The notes below the pieces were generated by a model, which saw only the letters and a program-made list of their open reading frames with translations, did not search any database and was not told the DNA's origin. From Citrus sinensis (lineage: Eukaryota; Streptophyta; Magnoliopsida; Sapindales; Rutaceae): a stretch of DNA of 64,000 nt. How positions within the stretch are numbered: the first letter of the stretch is position 1; every line of letters starts with the position of its first letter. The stretch lies in contig NC_068563.1 of the NCBI RefSeq assembly GCF_022201045.2, forward strand, positions 29,361,001 to 29,425,000, in the 5' to 3' direction. Of the stretch, positions 39,424 through 50,969 are shown in pieces. Both the position numbers and the translations under genes were made by a program.

Positions 39424-40012
39424 ATTTTCCGTTCAACTTAGTATGTATGCAATTGGTACAACTTTTCAAGTATATTTTATTTAAATAAAATTTTTATTAA
39501 TAAAATTTTTACAAACAGAACTCATTCAAAAAATTTAGTTATTTAATTATCAATAAAATTTTTTTATTAAAAATTATAAAATCATTTTAATAGATAATTT
39601 TTTAAAAATATATCATAAAAAAATCAAATAATTAAAAGATATTTTAAATATTTTAATATTTAAAAAAAAATTCAATCTCTACTCTCAAAATGTAAAATTT
39701 AAATTTTTACAATAGAGACAAAATAACTTAAGTTTTTCAATTAATGTTAATCTTTGAAAAACATTTATTAAAAAAGAAGAAACAATTACCAAAAATTCAT
39801 TAAATAATTGCCACTACCTTCAACACAACTACATTCAGTAAATCTTGTACAACTACATAGTTACACTAAATGAACCCACAAAGCTAAGATCTTCTTCGCG
39901 GAGCAATAAGTACGTTAATGAACACTTCGAAGGCAGATCAATGGCCTACAAAACTAGACAACAAGGAACAGCAAGCGAGATGTGTGAAGTTGATCTTGGA
40001 GCTATTCCCTCA
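39424..40012. other. AT-rich spacer
   Basis: Very AT-rich, no gene. Its end is the 3' flank of RPB7 (minus strand). Confidence 0.5.
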
Positions 40013-42310
40013 CTAGATCGTTGTAGGATCATTGATCACTCCCAAGAAATCATCCTTTATGGTACCGATGCAGAACTGCAAAGATATGCCAAAAAGTAAC
40101 ATAAGCAGCAAGCATGAATAGCTAAATTATCATATTCTGGCTGCACATATTGCCAATAATGCTCATTCGCCTGCAGGTGCAAAACTTCAAATACTTACGA
40201 ATCTGTTGGGATGGGGTCCTGCACGATCCCGTTTGGGACGAGATTGAGATATATTTTTGTCCTAAGAAAAATAAAAGGGTGGGAATGGGACTTTTTTTTT
40301 TATCCCACTTGCATATACAGGTGCCAACCCTATTCATTAGTCAATTATTTTTTTTTGGGGGGGGGGGGGGGGGGGAAGCCATTAGAGGATTTCCAAACCA
40401 TATTAACCTAACACACAACAGGCAACACCATGGCAGTAAAGGGGCATCAACATGAAAGGTGTATATATATATAATATTTCTACTCGTCCTATGCAAATTG
40501 GCACAATTGTAGCATTGATGTGAAGCCAATCAGGTCCCAGTACCATGTACTAAGAAAGGATGTACGTAGCTGGTATTAAATTAGTTTTTATCAATTCCTT
40601 AGTCAGGTGAAGCTTCCAAATCGCACTCAAAACTGCCATGAATAAACCCTTAGAGAAGATCCTGATGCACAATGAACATTTAGGTTGAAGCAAAGGCTAG
40701 TGGCTACTAAATGGAAAGTACTAGTCAAGATTTTGGATAATCAGGGCAAATGAGATTTAAGGGCATACAATTTCAGTGGCATCAACTCGAGTCCCAATTA
40801 TCTTTAACCGAACCTCACTATCCTTTTGAATCTTCACCTGCAAAACCCCCCAAGAAATCAATTTCAAGCTTATATTTGTATAACAGAAAATTTAATATTT
40901 TCTTTTGTAAATAAGTTAAAACAGAAGCATACCGATCCATCTGAGGTAGTGTAATTTGGCATATCTCCTGACTGGAACTCCATATCATCCGGTATCAACT
41001 AAAACAAATAGAAATGCCAACAAATCAAAAGTCAGAACATATTGTACCGAATGAACTGTGAAAAAGTAACCACATAAGCCGAGAAAAATCCAAATGAAAG
41101 AAAGTAATTGATAAGACACCAAATGAAGCATAACTTACTATTTACATCATAAACACATAAAACCAAAATGAATGATGTAAATTTAAATCCCAAAAAAACG
41201 AATGCCGCAAACTTAGACGATGAAACTTGGATTTCTTCTTTTATATAACCAAACGGGCAGGTTAGATATGTGAAAATACAGTTAAACCATTTACAAAATT
41301 TAAATTTTAGACTACACTTTCAGTAGGAAGGCTGAAACATATTGGATCCCAAGAAACATTTAAACACCACCACACTACACCAAAAAGTATTAATAGAGAA
41401 GTAATTTCAGCCTTCTTATCTCTAACATACTGGAGTATAGAATTCAGAGAAACAGTCACTGAATGTTGAGACACAGAAAGAAGAGAACAGATTATTTATG
41501 CAACCCTCCCTACAAAACCTAAGTCTCCTAGAAAAAAAACAAAAAACTCGAAAGCAATCAAGAGATTTTATGATCTAAACAAAAGCATGCCCATCCTTTG
41601 AGTGAAAAATCAGAAGTAGAGAGATCTTACATGATTTGAAACAAAAATTTGAACAGGTCCAGCTTCAGCGAAAAACCCCATCTGAAAGAAACAGACACAA
41701 AAACAAGGAGTACAATGATTATTAATTTTTTTTAAGAAAAAAAGGGGGGGAAAGAAAGAAACAACATGACTAATTAATAATTAAAGAGACCAAGAAACAA
41801 GTAGTAGTAGTAGTACCTTGTTAACCATGGAAACAACAGCTTCCAAAATTTCCCCTTTAAAGGGTCTAAAAACAACACACTGGTACTTCACCGGAAAAGT
41901 CACGAACCCTGTCCCATCCCGAATCAGGCCCTTCCCGATATTTTCCACACTCGTTATCGCCACCACAAATCCATGCCGTCCACTGCACAAAACCCATCGC
42001 AATTAAATCACCAGTCCAAATCGAAGAAAAAAACAGTTTGCTTTGAAAATAAAACAGCACTTTAAAGGAGCAAATAATTATTATTAGGCTGTCGTTTTTT
42101 CAATGAATACCCAAAAAATCCATCGAAGTAGAGTAGTATTCTGTTCAGATCATTCTAAGAAAAGATTCCAAAAAGAAAGCTATTGGAAAATTACCTGCAA
42201 GTGCCCTCAACATCTTTCATGAGCTTGGAGATGATATGTTCACGAAGATTACGACCAAAGTGGCGAGGATGCAGCTGCATGTTTCGCTCCAGCACTATGT
42301 GAAAGAACAT
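40013..42310 (-). CDS. NRPB7: DNA-directed RNA polymerase II subunit RPB7
   Basis: Subunit of the Rpb4/7 stalk of RNA polymerase II, binding nascent RNA and linking transcription to mRNA processing in the nucleus. Six exons, in gene order: 42195-42310, 41817-41982, 41631-41681, 40933-40998, 40769-40837, 40013-40075; 531 nt, 176 aa, the family length. N-terminal RNP-like domain: [19 protein letters not shown], then [12 protein letters not shown] and [18 protein letters not shown]. The C-terminal S1/OB domain includes [18 protein letters not shown] and [16 protein letters not shown]. The last exon is only [20 protein letters not shown] and lies about 690 bases further downstream. Reading on from exon 5 would stop after three codons, so the small exon is needed to finish the S1 domain. 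Intron 5 holds a T9G19 homopolymer junction. Confidence 0.95.
40348..40375. repeat. T9-G19 homopolymer junction
   Basis: Within intron 5 of RPB7 the plus strand has nine T followed directly by nineteen G (C19A9 in the transcript). Long G runs are rare in plant DNA; length may be affected by sequencing error. Confidence 0.8.
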
Positions 42311-42644
42311 CTTTTCTTTTCCTTTGCTCTCTCTTCCCGTCTGATGATTTTAATTTCGGAACTGCCTTCTGTCATCACACTCGCCCCCGACACGGCTATT
42401 TTATGCGATGAAAGAAGTTTTGGTCTGGGGCGCGACTAAACGGCGGCGTTTAGGGTACCAACACTCCTCTTTCTTTAGCCGTCAGATTTCTAAAGAATTC
42501 TTATTACAAACAAAGTCTTTATAAAACAAGTACATATTTCCAAAGTACACTTGTGGCTTATGATTTCATTAATCCAATTAAATTGATCTTCTTTTCATTC
42601 TTTTTTTTTTTACAAGTAACAAACGCGAATAATAATGCTACAAG
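42311..42644. promoter_or_regulatory. RPB7 promoter region with AAACGGCGGCGTTTA motif
   Basis: The 334 bases upstream of RPB7. They contain the near-palindrome AAACGGCGGCGTTTA at 42438-42452, about 130 bases before the ATG, similar to the AAACGGTGTCGTTT upstream of eIF3G. Function as a promoter element is inference. Confidence 0.4.
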
Positions 42645-42821
42645 TAGGGGTGTTCATAATCCAATCCGATCCGCTCAATCCGTCTGATCCGTAAAAATCC
42701 GATCCATATAAATCCGATCCGTGGATCCGTGGATTGGATATGGATTGAAAATTTAAAAATCCGCAGTCCATGGATTGGATATGGATTTACTTCTGTAAAT
42801 CCGTAAAAAGCTGTGAATCCC

Positions 42822-42891
<70 letters not shown>

Positions 42892-43989
42892 ATATTATAA
42901 ATTTAATTAAAGAATATTATAAATGTGACATTACATAGTTACATAAGTACTATAACATATCTTAGCCATTACCCAATAATAATATAAAATAATTAAATAA
43001 TCAAATATACAAATATACAAATATACAAATATAACTTGTAAAAATTATAAAACAAAATAAAAGTAAAGTCACACGCACTAGCAAAAGCAAAGTAACATAA
43101 TACCAAGTTACCAACAATTTGCAAAGTCACCTAAAAGTAAAGTAACATATCATCAAGTCATCAACAATTTACAAACAAAAAACTCTAAGCTTCCCCGCCG
43201 TCACATGCACTAGCAACAGCCAATACTGGTTCGATACACTCTCGACACCAATTTGAATGACGTCGACCGCATGATTCCAACGAGAGCAAGCCATCGAGCC
43301 ACTTCACAATCATTGGTTCCAACCAAACAATTGCACTATCAAAACCTTCAAGATCACCACCCGTACTTCTCCTGGTTCCCATCGTTGACGGCTCCGTAAT
43401 CACCACTTTTTGATAAGTACAATAGCCCTGGTGAAGGATCAGACTGTGTTTGATTTCAGAAACTTCGTCATTTCAATTAATTGTAGCTTTATTTGAACAA
43501 TTAATCTTAGTGTATTATATTTTGAAACTTTAAACGTATCATTATAGCTTTATTTGAACAATTAATCTCGATATGTTATATTTTGAAACTTTGAATGTAT
43601 TATTTTAGTTTCATTTAAATAATTAATTTGTTTAAATTTTATTCAATTTTAAATTTAATTGGTAGTAAAATTATTTTTATATTAGATTTTTTTTTAAAAT
43701 TTCATTAGTTCATGGATTGGGGAGAACTAAAATTTTTTAATTCGGAAACTAATGCATAAAATGGTGGATTGGATATGGATTAAGTTAAATCCGCATCCAA
43801 TCCGGAGACGTATAGATTGGATATGGATTGAGTCAAATCCGCATCTGATCCGCAGATGCATGGATTGGATTTGAATTGAGTTTAATCAATCTGTATATTA
43901 GATTGGATTGAAAAATTATAATCCGTAAAATTGTAGATTGGATATGGATTGATATCCAATCTGTAAAATCCGATCCGCTAACACCCCTA
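42645..43989. mobile_element. Complete hAT-like DNA element with perfect 8-base target duplication
   Basis: Terminal inverted repeats TAGGGGTGTT...AACACCCCTA are flanked by the perfect 8-base duplication gctacaag (42637-42644 and 43990-43997), the hallmark of the hAT superfamily. Length is 1345 bases. Near both ends there are many copies of ggattggat or atccaatcc motifs, probably transposase-binding subterminal repeats. A (TA)n microsatellite fills about 42826-42886. I see no intact transposase; the longest internal frame (43185-43406, minus) has no recognisable domain. So it is probably non-autonomous. The perfect duplication argues for a fairly recent insertion. Confidence 0.85.
42826..42886. 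repeat. (TA)n microsatellite
   Basis: About 60 bases of pure TA dinucleotide inside the hAT-like element. Confidence 0.95.
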
Positions 43990-43997
43990 GCTACAAG

Positions 43998-44914
43998 TAC
44001 ATAATTGAGATTAGGATGCATTTTATATGACGGGTTCATTTTATTGGCCTTCAAGAGATTCATTATGTCCGGGATCAATTGGGCCATCATCAAAACTCTA
44101 ATGACGCTTATTTGAATTAATTGAATTTATAACAAAGAAGGGAAGTAATTCATTCTCTCTATATATTCTTTGTTGAAAGTTTCACAAAGATCTAAATAAA
44201 TCAGCGACCAAAGTATTACTTCTTTTTTTTCCTTAAATTTGTAGGTTATGATTTCCTACCAACAAATCAAACAATGCAACTTATTATTTATCATCTATTG
44301 ACAATTAGATTAAATATAATGAATTTAAATTTAGTCTTGAGCTGACCTATTCACTAGTTTTCTAGAAACATACAATTGATAGTTATCCAATAAAAATATA
44401 AAACTAATCAAGTCTTAACTACATATTATTATAAGTTAAACTTATAAAGAGTTGAGAATAAGTTAAACTCAACGATGAAATCCAACAGCTTTATTTTTCC
44501 CTTGGAAAGACATTCCCTTTTTAAACATATACAACTCTCATGATGACTTTTACTATTAATCCCCACTTTCTGCTTTTCTCTTCAAATTATTTATTGCACT
44601 TACTTTCCCAGAAGCAGAAAAGCTATAGGTTTTAAGTTGGCGTCTTGCATGAAGTTCCCGTACAGTGACAAGTTTGTTAGTTTAAATACATCGCTAATCT
44701 CACCGTCTTAATGTCTCGTTACTCATACACAAAGTAGGAAGCATATATATTTTACATAGTCCTAACCTAAATATTAAGGGACGTTGTAAATCGTTTCAAG
44801 GCTTCGTTTACATCAATATTCACAAAAATCTTCCAACTCTTGCCCAAAACTAACCCACCAGTATTACCACCACAACAAGCACCGGCTGCTGATCATCAAA
44901 ACCTAGATTGGGCA
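43998..44914. other. AT-rich spacer before the small membrane protein
   Basis: No gene supported. The frame of the following membrane protein is open back to 44771 but without an ATG before 44915. Confidence 0.5.
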
Positions 44915-45241
44915 ATGATAATGATAGGCTTTTGCTTACCATCGGCCATTGAAATCGCTCTTCAATCTTTGCAGGTTCAATCCCAGCTGCCTCTCATGTT
45001 CCATTTCCTTTCTCTTGCCGTCATATTTTCCTTCACTTTCCTTTTCCTTGGCAAACTCATGCGTACAAGATTTCCTATAGCAGCCCAGGTGCTCGAGGGA
45101 CTCGGGCTTCTATTTGCTGTGACAACCATTTTTGTAGCCGTCATAATTCCGCTCCCGTTGTGGCTCAAATGCCTCGCATGGACCCTCTATGCCATCCTCC
45201 TGATCGCCATCACAATTTGTATCCTGTATAATCGTATTTAA
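44915..45241 (+). CDS. Small integral membrane protein, unknown function
   Basis: From the first in-frame ATG the frame encodes 108 aa (MIMIGFCLPSAIEIALQ...) ending ITICILYNRI. Three to four hydrophobic segments are visible: IMIGFCLPSAIEIAL, FHFLSLAVIFSFTFLFLG, LEGLGLLFAVTTIFVAVII and WLKCLAWTLYAILLIAITI. Short loops between them contain KLMRTRFPIA. The frame is open further upstream (to 44771) with a Pro/Gln-rich stretch (PPVLPPQQAPAADHQN) but no ATG, so the true start could lie in an undetected upstream exon. I do not recognise the family. Clean membrane topology and a GC content above the flanks support a real gene. Confidence 0.6.
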   Translation: MIMIGFCLPSAIEIALQSLQVQSQLPLMFHFLSLAVIFSFTFLFLGKLMRTRFPIAAQVLEGLGLLFAVTTIFVAVIIPLPLWLKCLAWTLYAILLIAITICILYNRI

Positions 45242-45257
45242 TTTTAAAAATATGCTA

Positions 45258-45296
<39 letters not shown>

Positions 45297-46180
45297 TCTC
45301 TAGTGAGCACATTTTCATTTTGTTAAAATGAGGATGCCACTATCAGATTAAAAAAAATGTAATCTCTAATTTATTAAAATTTATATTTTTATGTATGTAT
45401 ATATATTGATGAAATTGTAGTTGGATTGGCAATGATAATGTATACTTTTTAATTTGTGTCTCTAAGTATATGTGCTAATTACCAAGTACCAACTACACAC
45501 TGAATTGATTATTACTCTACTAGTCGTCTCGTAATCGTTCGATCATCATAATTCATGAAGGTATTTAATTGCAGAAATCAAATCACGGCATTATGTTGAT
45601 CTTTCAGTGGCGGCACAAAGATAATTCGTCAACAAAATAAGGAAGATTGACACTCTCCTCTCTACACTTATCCGTTAATTTCATAGTGATGGAAGGATAA
45701 ATCTCCTTCAACATATGGGATCATAATAATTACAGATTATCGTCTTTTTAAAAAAAAAAAAAAAACCCAAGCAATTTTTTTTTTTGGGGTAAAATTAAAT
45801 TGAAAACTGTATGTTGTACAACTCATATTAAATGAAAACTGATCCGATTAAGTGAGTAAATATTCGACACCATCACAATAGTTTGTTGTCATTTTTAATC
45901 ATCGTTGTGTCTAACTCTCTTATCTGAAACTTGTGTCTAATTCTTTTATCTGAAAATTACTGCTATTAATGTTATCACATAATGCTATCTCAAAGTCATG
46001 TGCTTTAAAATGTTGGATAGCAGGAACGTACGTAAAAAGAGTAAACAAGAGGGATTAAACAGAACGTACGTTTTCTTCACTTATTATTAGCAACAAACAC
46101 CCTACAGAATACACAATACACACTTTATATATCGGTCTATATAGTTTATTCTGATCAGTTATATGGTATCCATCGAAGAC
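45242..46180. other. Intergenic; (AAT)n microsatellite
   Basis: AT-rich spacer with an AAT repeat at about 45266-45297 and A/T homopolymers near 45750. No gene seen. Confidence 0.6.
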
Positions 46181-47392
46181 TCAAACAGCAACCGGTGATA
46201 GCAGGTTTGTATAAGGCGGAGGGTTCCATGCAGGCGGTGATCCAGGGTAGGTCGTTGGTGGAGGGTATTGTCTAGAAGGCGGCGGTGGATGCCTTTGGAC
46301 TGGCGGAGGATACCTTTGAGCTGGTGGGGGATATCTTGGAGTTGTTACTGGAGGAGGATACCTAGGAGAAGGCGGTGGATACCTTGGAGTGGGTGGTGGA
46401 TAATGGGATGGAGGTGGTTGTGAAGGTGGTGGATACCTTGGGGTGGGTGGAGGATAATGTGAAGGTGGTGGATAACTTGGAGTGGGCGGAGGGTAATGGG
46501 AAGGTGGTGGGCTTGAAGTAGGAGGCGGATACCTTGGAGTGGGCGGAGGGTAATGGGAAGGTGGTGGGCTTACAGTAGGTGGTGGATACCTTGGAGTGGG
46601 CGGAGGGTAATGGGAAGGTGGTGGGCTTGAAGTAGGAGGCGGATACCTTGGAGTGGGCGGAGGGTAATGGGAAGGTGGTGGGCTTACAGTAGGTGGTGGA
46701 TACCTTGGAGTGGGCGGAGGGTAATGGGAAGGTGGTGGACTTACAGTAGGTGGTGGATACCTTGGAGTGGGCGGAGGGTGGGAAGGTGGTGGATACCTTG
46801 GAGTTGGTGGAGGATAATGGGAAGGTGGCGGGCTTACAGTAGGTGGTGGATACCTTGGAGTGGGCGGAGGGTAATGGGAAGGTGGTGGACTTACAGTAGG
46901 TGGTGGATACCTTGGAGTGGGCGGAGGTTGGGAAGGTGGTGGGCTTACAGTAGGTGGTGGATACCTTGGAGTTGGTGGAGGGTAATGAGAAGGTGGTGGG
47001 CTCACAGTAGGTGGTGGATACCTTGGCGTTGGTGGAGGATAATGGGAAGGTGGTGGATACCTAGGAGTTGGTGGTGGTTGCGAAGGCGGAGGATGCCTGG
47101 GAGTGGGTGGAGGATAACGGGATGGGGGTGGCTGTGAAGGCGGTGGATAGCTTGGAGTGGGTGGTGGATAATGGGACGGTGGAGGGGATTGAGAAGGTGG
47201 GGGGCATTCAGTTGGTGGAGGATGGCCATGGGAGGGAGGTGGATATTTGATTGGTGGCCCATGAGACGGTGGAGGATAATGCCTCCAGCGAGGCGGGTAT
47301 CTGTGATTGGTATTGCTTTCACTTGCTACAGCTCCTAGTAGCAGCAAAATTTGCACCGATAGAGCAGCGAGCATCTTCATTTTCTCTCTCAT
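46181..47392 (-). CDS. Repetitive proline-rich cell-wall protein (extensin/PRP-like)
   Basis: Single-exon 403-residue frame. It starts MREKMKMLAALSVQILLLLG with a clear signal peptide (cleavage probably near VASES), so it is secreted to the wall. Met5 is an alternative start. The mature part is almost wholly Pro-rich, dominated by a 19-residue unit PPPSHYPPPTPRYPPPTVS and shorter variants (PPPTSS, PPPSQPPPTPR), repeated roughly a dozen times; this corresponds to a 57-base DNA repeat. The N-terminal and C-terminal ends carry diverged units (HGPPIKYPPPSHGHPPPTE; PPPAQRYPPPVQRHPPPP), and the tail is NLLSPVAV. It has no SPPPP extensin motif; YPPP units could be hydroxylated and glycosylated, with Tyr cross-links. 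A TATTTATAC box on the coding strand lies about 60 bases upstream. Confidence 0.85.
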   Translation of the reverse strand: MREKMKMLAALSVQILLLLGAVASESNTNHRYPPRWRHYPPPSHGPPIKYPPPSHGHPPPTECPPPSQSPPPSHYPPPTPSYPPPSQPPPSRYPPPTPRHPPPSQPPPTPRYPPPSHYPPPTPRYPPPTVSPPPSHYPPPTPRYPPPTVSPPPSQPPPTPRYPPPTVSPPPSHYPPPTPRYPPPTVSPPPSHYPPPTPRYPPPSHPPPTPRYPPPTVSPPPSHYPPPTPRYPPPTVSPPPSHYPPPTPRYPPPTSSPPPSHYPPPTPRYPPPTVSPPPSHYPPPTPRYPPPTSSPPPSHYPPPTPSYPPPSHYPPPTPRYPPPSQPPPSHYPPPTPRYPPPSPRYPPPVTTPRYPPPAQRYPPPVQRHPPPPSRQYPPPTTYPGSPPAWNPPPYTNLLSPVAV

Positions 47393-49057
47393 TGCCAGTG
47401 AAGGAAGTTTTTGTTCGGGTTTTGATGCAATGGGGAGGAATAAACAACAAGAGTATAAATAGGCTTTAGATCTTTGTCACTTTGCAAATGTGCAAATAAC
47501 AACCATTGTTGCAGAGCTGGCTTAAGCACATGAACATGCATACGATAGCTCGGTTTAGCCTCCACGTTAACCTAGCTACCAAAGCTGGTCGGTTCATTTA
47601 CGTAAGACGTTCCCAAGTACAGAAGAGAATTTGGATATAGTGAGCAGTGACGCCCCAAGTTTGACATTTCAAGTGAATACTGCCGTTAAGACGATGACTA
47701 AGTGCAAATATGAGTAGGTACTATAAATATATAGAAACACAGATGTAGACATCAAGTTACTCACATATTTTCACACATTGAAATCAAAGTATAGTTCATT
47801 CATATAAATGGGTATGGGCAGCTAATAAGCAGTGTTTATTTGGGATTGAGATGCTCTCTACAAGGTAAGTGAATGTATTAGCTGCCACTGAAATGCATTC
47901 AACTGGCTTAATTCAAATTAAGTAGTCTAGAGATGGCATAAAACATCTACTAATTCATTAAACTCTACTCTCAAGACAGCCTCAGACACTTACAATATGA
48001 GGCGATAAGCTAATTTGGAGACAGGTAGAGAAACTCTTGCATTGAATAAGACAATCATCCAATGGGGTTTTATATTCTACAAGTTGCGTCATTTACAAAA
48101 ACCTTAGGAATATGGACGGCCATAACAATTTCGTGTGAAAGCTTCAATTTAAAAACAAAAACGAACATCCTGGCCTTTCTTGGCCTCTGTGAAATAGTTC
48201 GGCTCCAGACTGAAGTTGGAAGGCTCCTGCTTTAACACAATATTTCAAAAAATCACTTACGCTCAACACTGAACAGAGCATGATGATCTGCAACTTCATA
48301 TATTGAAGGAGAAACAAAAACAGGATTATCTTCAAGTGCTTTTCCTCAAATCACAAATGGACTGCAAGGAAGGTGGCAACGTTAGCAAACAATAACAGAT
48401 TAGTTACACCGATGAATATTAAAAAATTTCAGTTGTACATGTAATACATTCTCCACAGTCCAGTTTTAAGCAGATCTGTCAACCCATCATAAAAATGAGA
48501 CTGATAAACAGGAATGTTAATAATAAACTTAAACGGGCTAGCTGAAAAAGTTTATTAAGTTTTCTAGAATCCAAATGGCCCACATAAACAAGATGGCTTC
48601 TCTTTCTCTACACGGCATGAGACTGATAAACAGGAATGTTAATAATAAACTTAAACACGCAAGCTGAAAAGGTTTATTAAGTTTTCTAGAATCCAAATGG
48701 CCCACATAAACAAGATGGCTTCTCTTTCTCTACACGGCATAGAGAAACTATATTAACTTTTGGGAGGAACAAAAGCAGTCCAAGTGCTTTTCAGAGAAGC
48801 ACCTGATAGGTGCCATTCTCAAATGACCTACTGGATGCATTTTTGCAGAAGGTGCTTTTGAAGAAAATAGTTTTGCTAATAAGCATCTCCTACAAAAGCA
48901 TTCCAAATGCTAAGGACAATTACACAAATGAAATTCAGTAGTTTGGTATATCTCTTTTAATGGAATTATATCTTAGAAGAACGCAGTCTACGAAGCAGCA
49001 AGAAGCTTACATTAGCAATTTTAATAGGTAACTGGGAATGTAGTTATAATCTCATTT
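47393..49057. other. Intergenic between proline-rich gene and TOPP
   Basis: Holds the promoter of the proline-rich gene on its left and the probable 3' UTR of the phosphatase on its right, plus the 122-base tandem duplication listed separately. About 48760-48910 contains AAAAGCAC-type motifs in both orientations (aagtgcttttcagagaagcac, aggtgcttttgaag), as in small plant MITEs. No other gene is supported. Confidence 0.5.
48496..48739. repeat. Two-copy tandem duplication, period 122
   Basis: The segment starting tgagactgataaacagga at 48496 recurs at 48618 with only a few differences (ggg/cac and aag/agg changes) and runs to the cacggcat end of the second copy at about 48739. It lies 320-560 bases beyond the phosphatase stop codon. 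The high identity shows a recent event. Confidence 0.9.
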
Positions 49058-50969
49058 TCATGAGAACCTCGGCTTTTTATCCGTAGGCTTAAGGATCTGG
49101 AAAGAGCACATTAAGCTGTCATCAACACTCATCATTGCACCAGAGTTATCAAATTCCCCACAATAGTTGGGAGCAGAAAATATCGTAACAAGCTGTCTGT
49201 CAGCGAAGAACTCGTACCCATCCTCAACAACCTGAAAGGAAAAGTATCATCAATATAAGGGCTTCCTCAAAAGACAAATAACTAAACAGAGAACAGTTTG
49301 TCACCAACCTGATGCGCACGACAAACCAGGTCCATATCATTCTTCAACAAAAACTCTGCCACTGTATCTGGCCCAAATGTGTATGAGACTCCCCGATCAT
49401 TCATTCCCCAACCCTTGACATCTCGGCCAGGATCTGACCATAGTAAATCACAAAGTAAACCAGAATCTGGAACATCAGTTGGACGAGGTAGCTTCCTAAT
49501 TTGATCCAAGTTAATTAAGTCAGGGGAAAGGCCACCATGCATGCACAATATCTTGTCATCGATGAGAGCAGCCACAGGAAGGCAGTTAAAACAATCAGTA
49601 AATATTTTCCACAGTCTCACATTGAACCGGCGTTTACATTCATCATAAAATCCATAAATTCGGTTAATAGAGGCACACTCATGATTTCCTCTTAAAAGAA
49701 AAAAGTTCTCAGGGTACTTGATTTTATAGGCAAGCAGGAGACATATTGTTTCCAAACTCTGCTTGCCACGGTCCACATAGTCTCCTAGGAATAAATAATT
49801 AGCCTTAGGAGGGAAACCCCCATATTCAAAGAGCCTCAAAAGATCTGAGTATTGCCCATGAATGTCACCTGGAAATCCACAAAATACAAAACGGAAACAC
49901 AAAGATTAATGATACTGAACTTTATCTGATAGCCAAATAATTAACTTATCCCAACCACTGACCACAATACTTTCTGGACAACATTTTGGGAACCACAATA
50001 GTATCCTTTAAAAACAACAGTAACCTCAGAACTCATTAATTTAAACTACTTCAATTTGACAATCTGAAGATCCAAGTTCCACCTTGTAACGATACTAACA
50101 TACATCAGATTCACTAAATAAAATGACAAGTCCATCCCTGCCTCCCAAAGCAATCTAAATCTATCCGATCGGATACTTAATGAGAACCGTAAGAGCGCAT
50201 GCTTCAGACTGACTAAAACGAGACAATGGAAATATTTAAAAAGCAAAAAGGTCAGTAGCTTAAACAAACCAAGTTCAACATCAGGGGAATAACTCAACAC
50301 ACATAAATAATGCTGTAAGTTATAATAATATATTTACCATATATAGATGACCAAGTGACAGAATTCAAATTAACAGACAACAATATGCGAAATAACAGAA
50401 ACACCAATACCAATAAACAAACTTAATACAGGGCTAACTTTAACAATAGCCATTGAACCATTCCAAATGAACACATCGGCCAATAACAACGATCCAAAAT
50501 GCTCTTCACATAGCCTGGTTTTCATATCTTCTAACTAACCCATTATCTCCGCTTATTGAATTTAAGATTTTTGATACGATTATTACTAGAAAGCCATAGG
50601 AATATACCATCCCAAGAAAGAGCCAAATCAATAAAACCCAATTCAACGCATACTCAAAATAACCCACCCAAAAAAAAAAAACAAAATTTTCCCTAAAAAA
50701 GCCACGAACTTTCAAACTAATTTCTCATCACAATCAAAACCCACATCACAAAAATTCAATAAAAGCTAAAAGTACAAAAACTGACCGCAGATCTTGATGG
50801 GGGCAGCAAGCTCAAGAAGATTAGGCTGTTGAAGAAAGATTTCTCTGGAGACCGTACAGAGCATACGGATCTCGCTTTCGCTAAGCTGCACTTGTTTGCC
50901 GCCACCTCCCCTACCGTTTTTGAAATCCAATAAACGACTTATGATGTCGTCCAAAACGGCAGGCTCCAT
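49058..50969 (-). CDS. TOPP: Type-1 Ser/Thr protein phosphatase catalytic subunit (PP1)
   Basis: Metal-dependent phosphatase catalytic subunit that works with regulatory subunits bearing RVxF motifs, in cytosol and nucleus. Three exons, in gene order: 50786-50969, 49309-49868, 49058-49231; 918 nt, 305 aa, matching the plant TOPP family. Motifs in order: [16 protein letters not shown] start, [68 protein letters not shown] and [12 protein letters not shown]. All metal ligands (Asp/His of GDIHG, Asp of GDYVDRG, Asn/His of RGNHE) are present. The tail is short, ending [11 protein letters not shown] Gly run (GRGGGGKQ) sits in the variable N-terminal loop. Intron 1 is about 920 bases. Its relative position after SMO2 and before the MTP gene matches Arabidopsis TOPP1. 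Confidence 0.96.

Noticed and set aside
39845-40099. 84-aa plus-strand ORF
   Set aside because: It overlaps the final exon of RPB7 on the other strand and has no recognisable domain; it is a shadow.
43185-43406. 73-aa minus-strand ORF within the hAT-like element, considered as a transposase remnant
   Set aside because: I could not match it to a hAT transposase motif (no dimerisation-domain signature), so no call is made.
46667-47137. 156-aa Trp/Arg-rich ORF on the plus strand
   Set aside because: It is the exact antisense of the proline-rich repeat array (YPPP codons read backwards give WWI/GRW patterns). It has no independent evidence.
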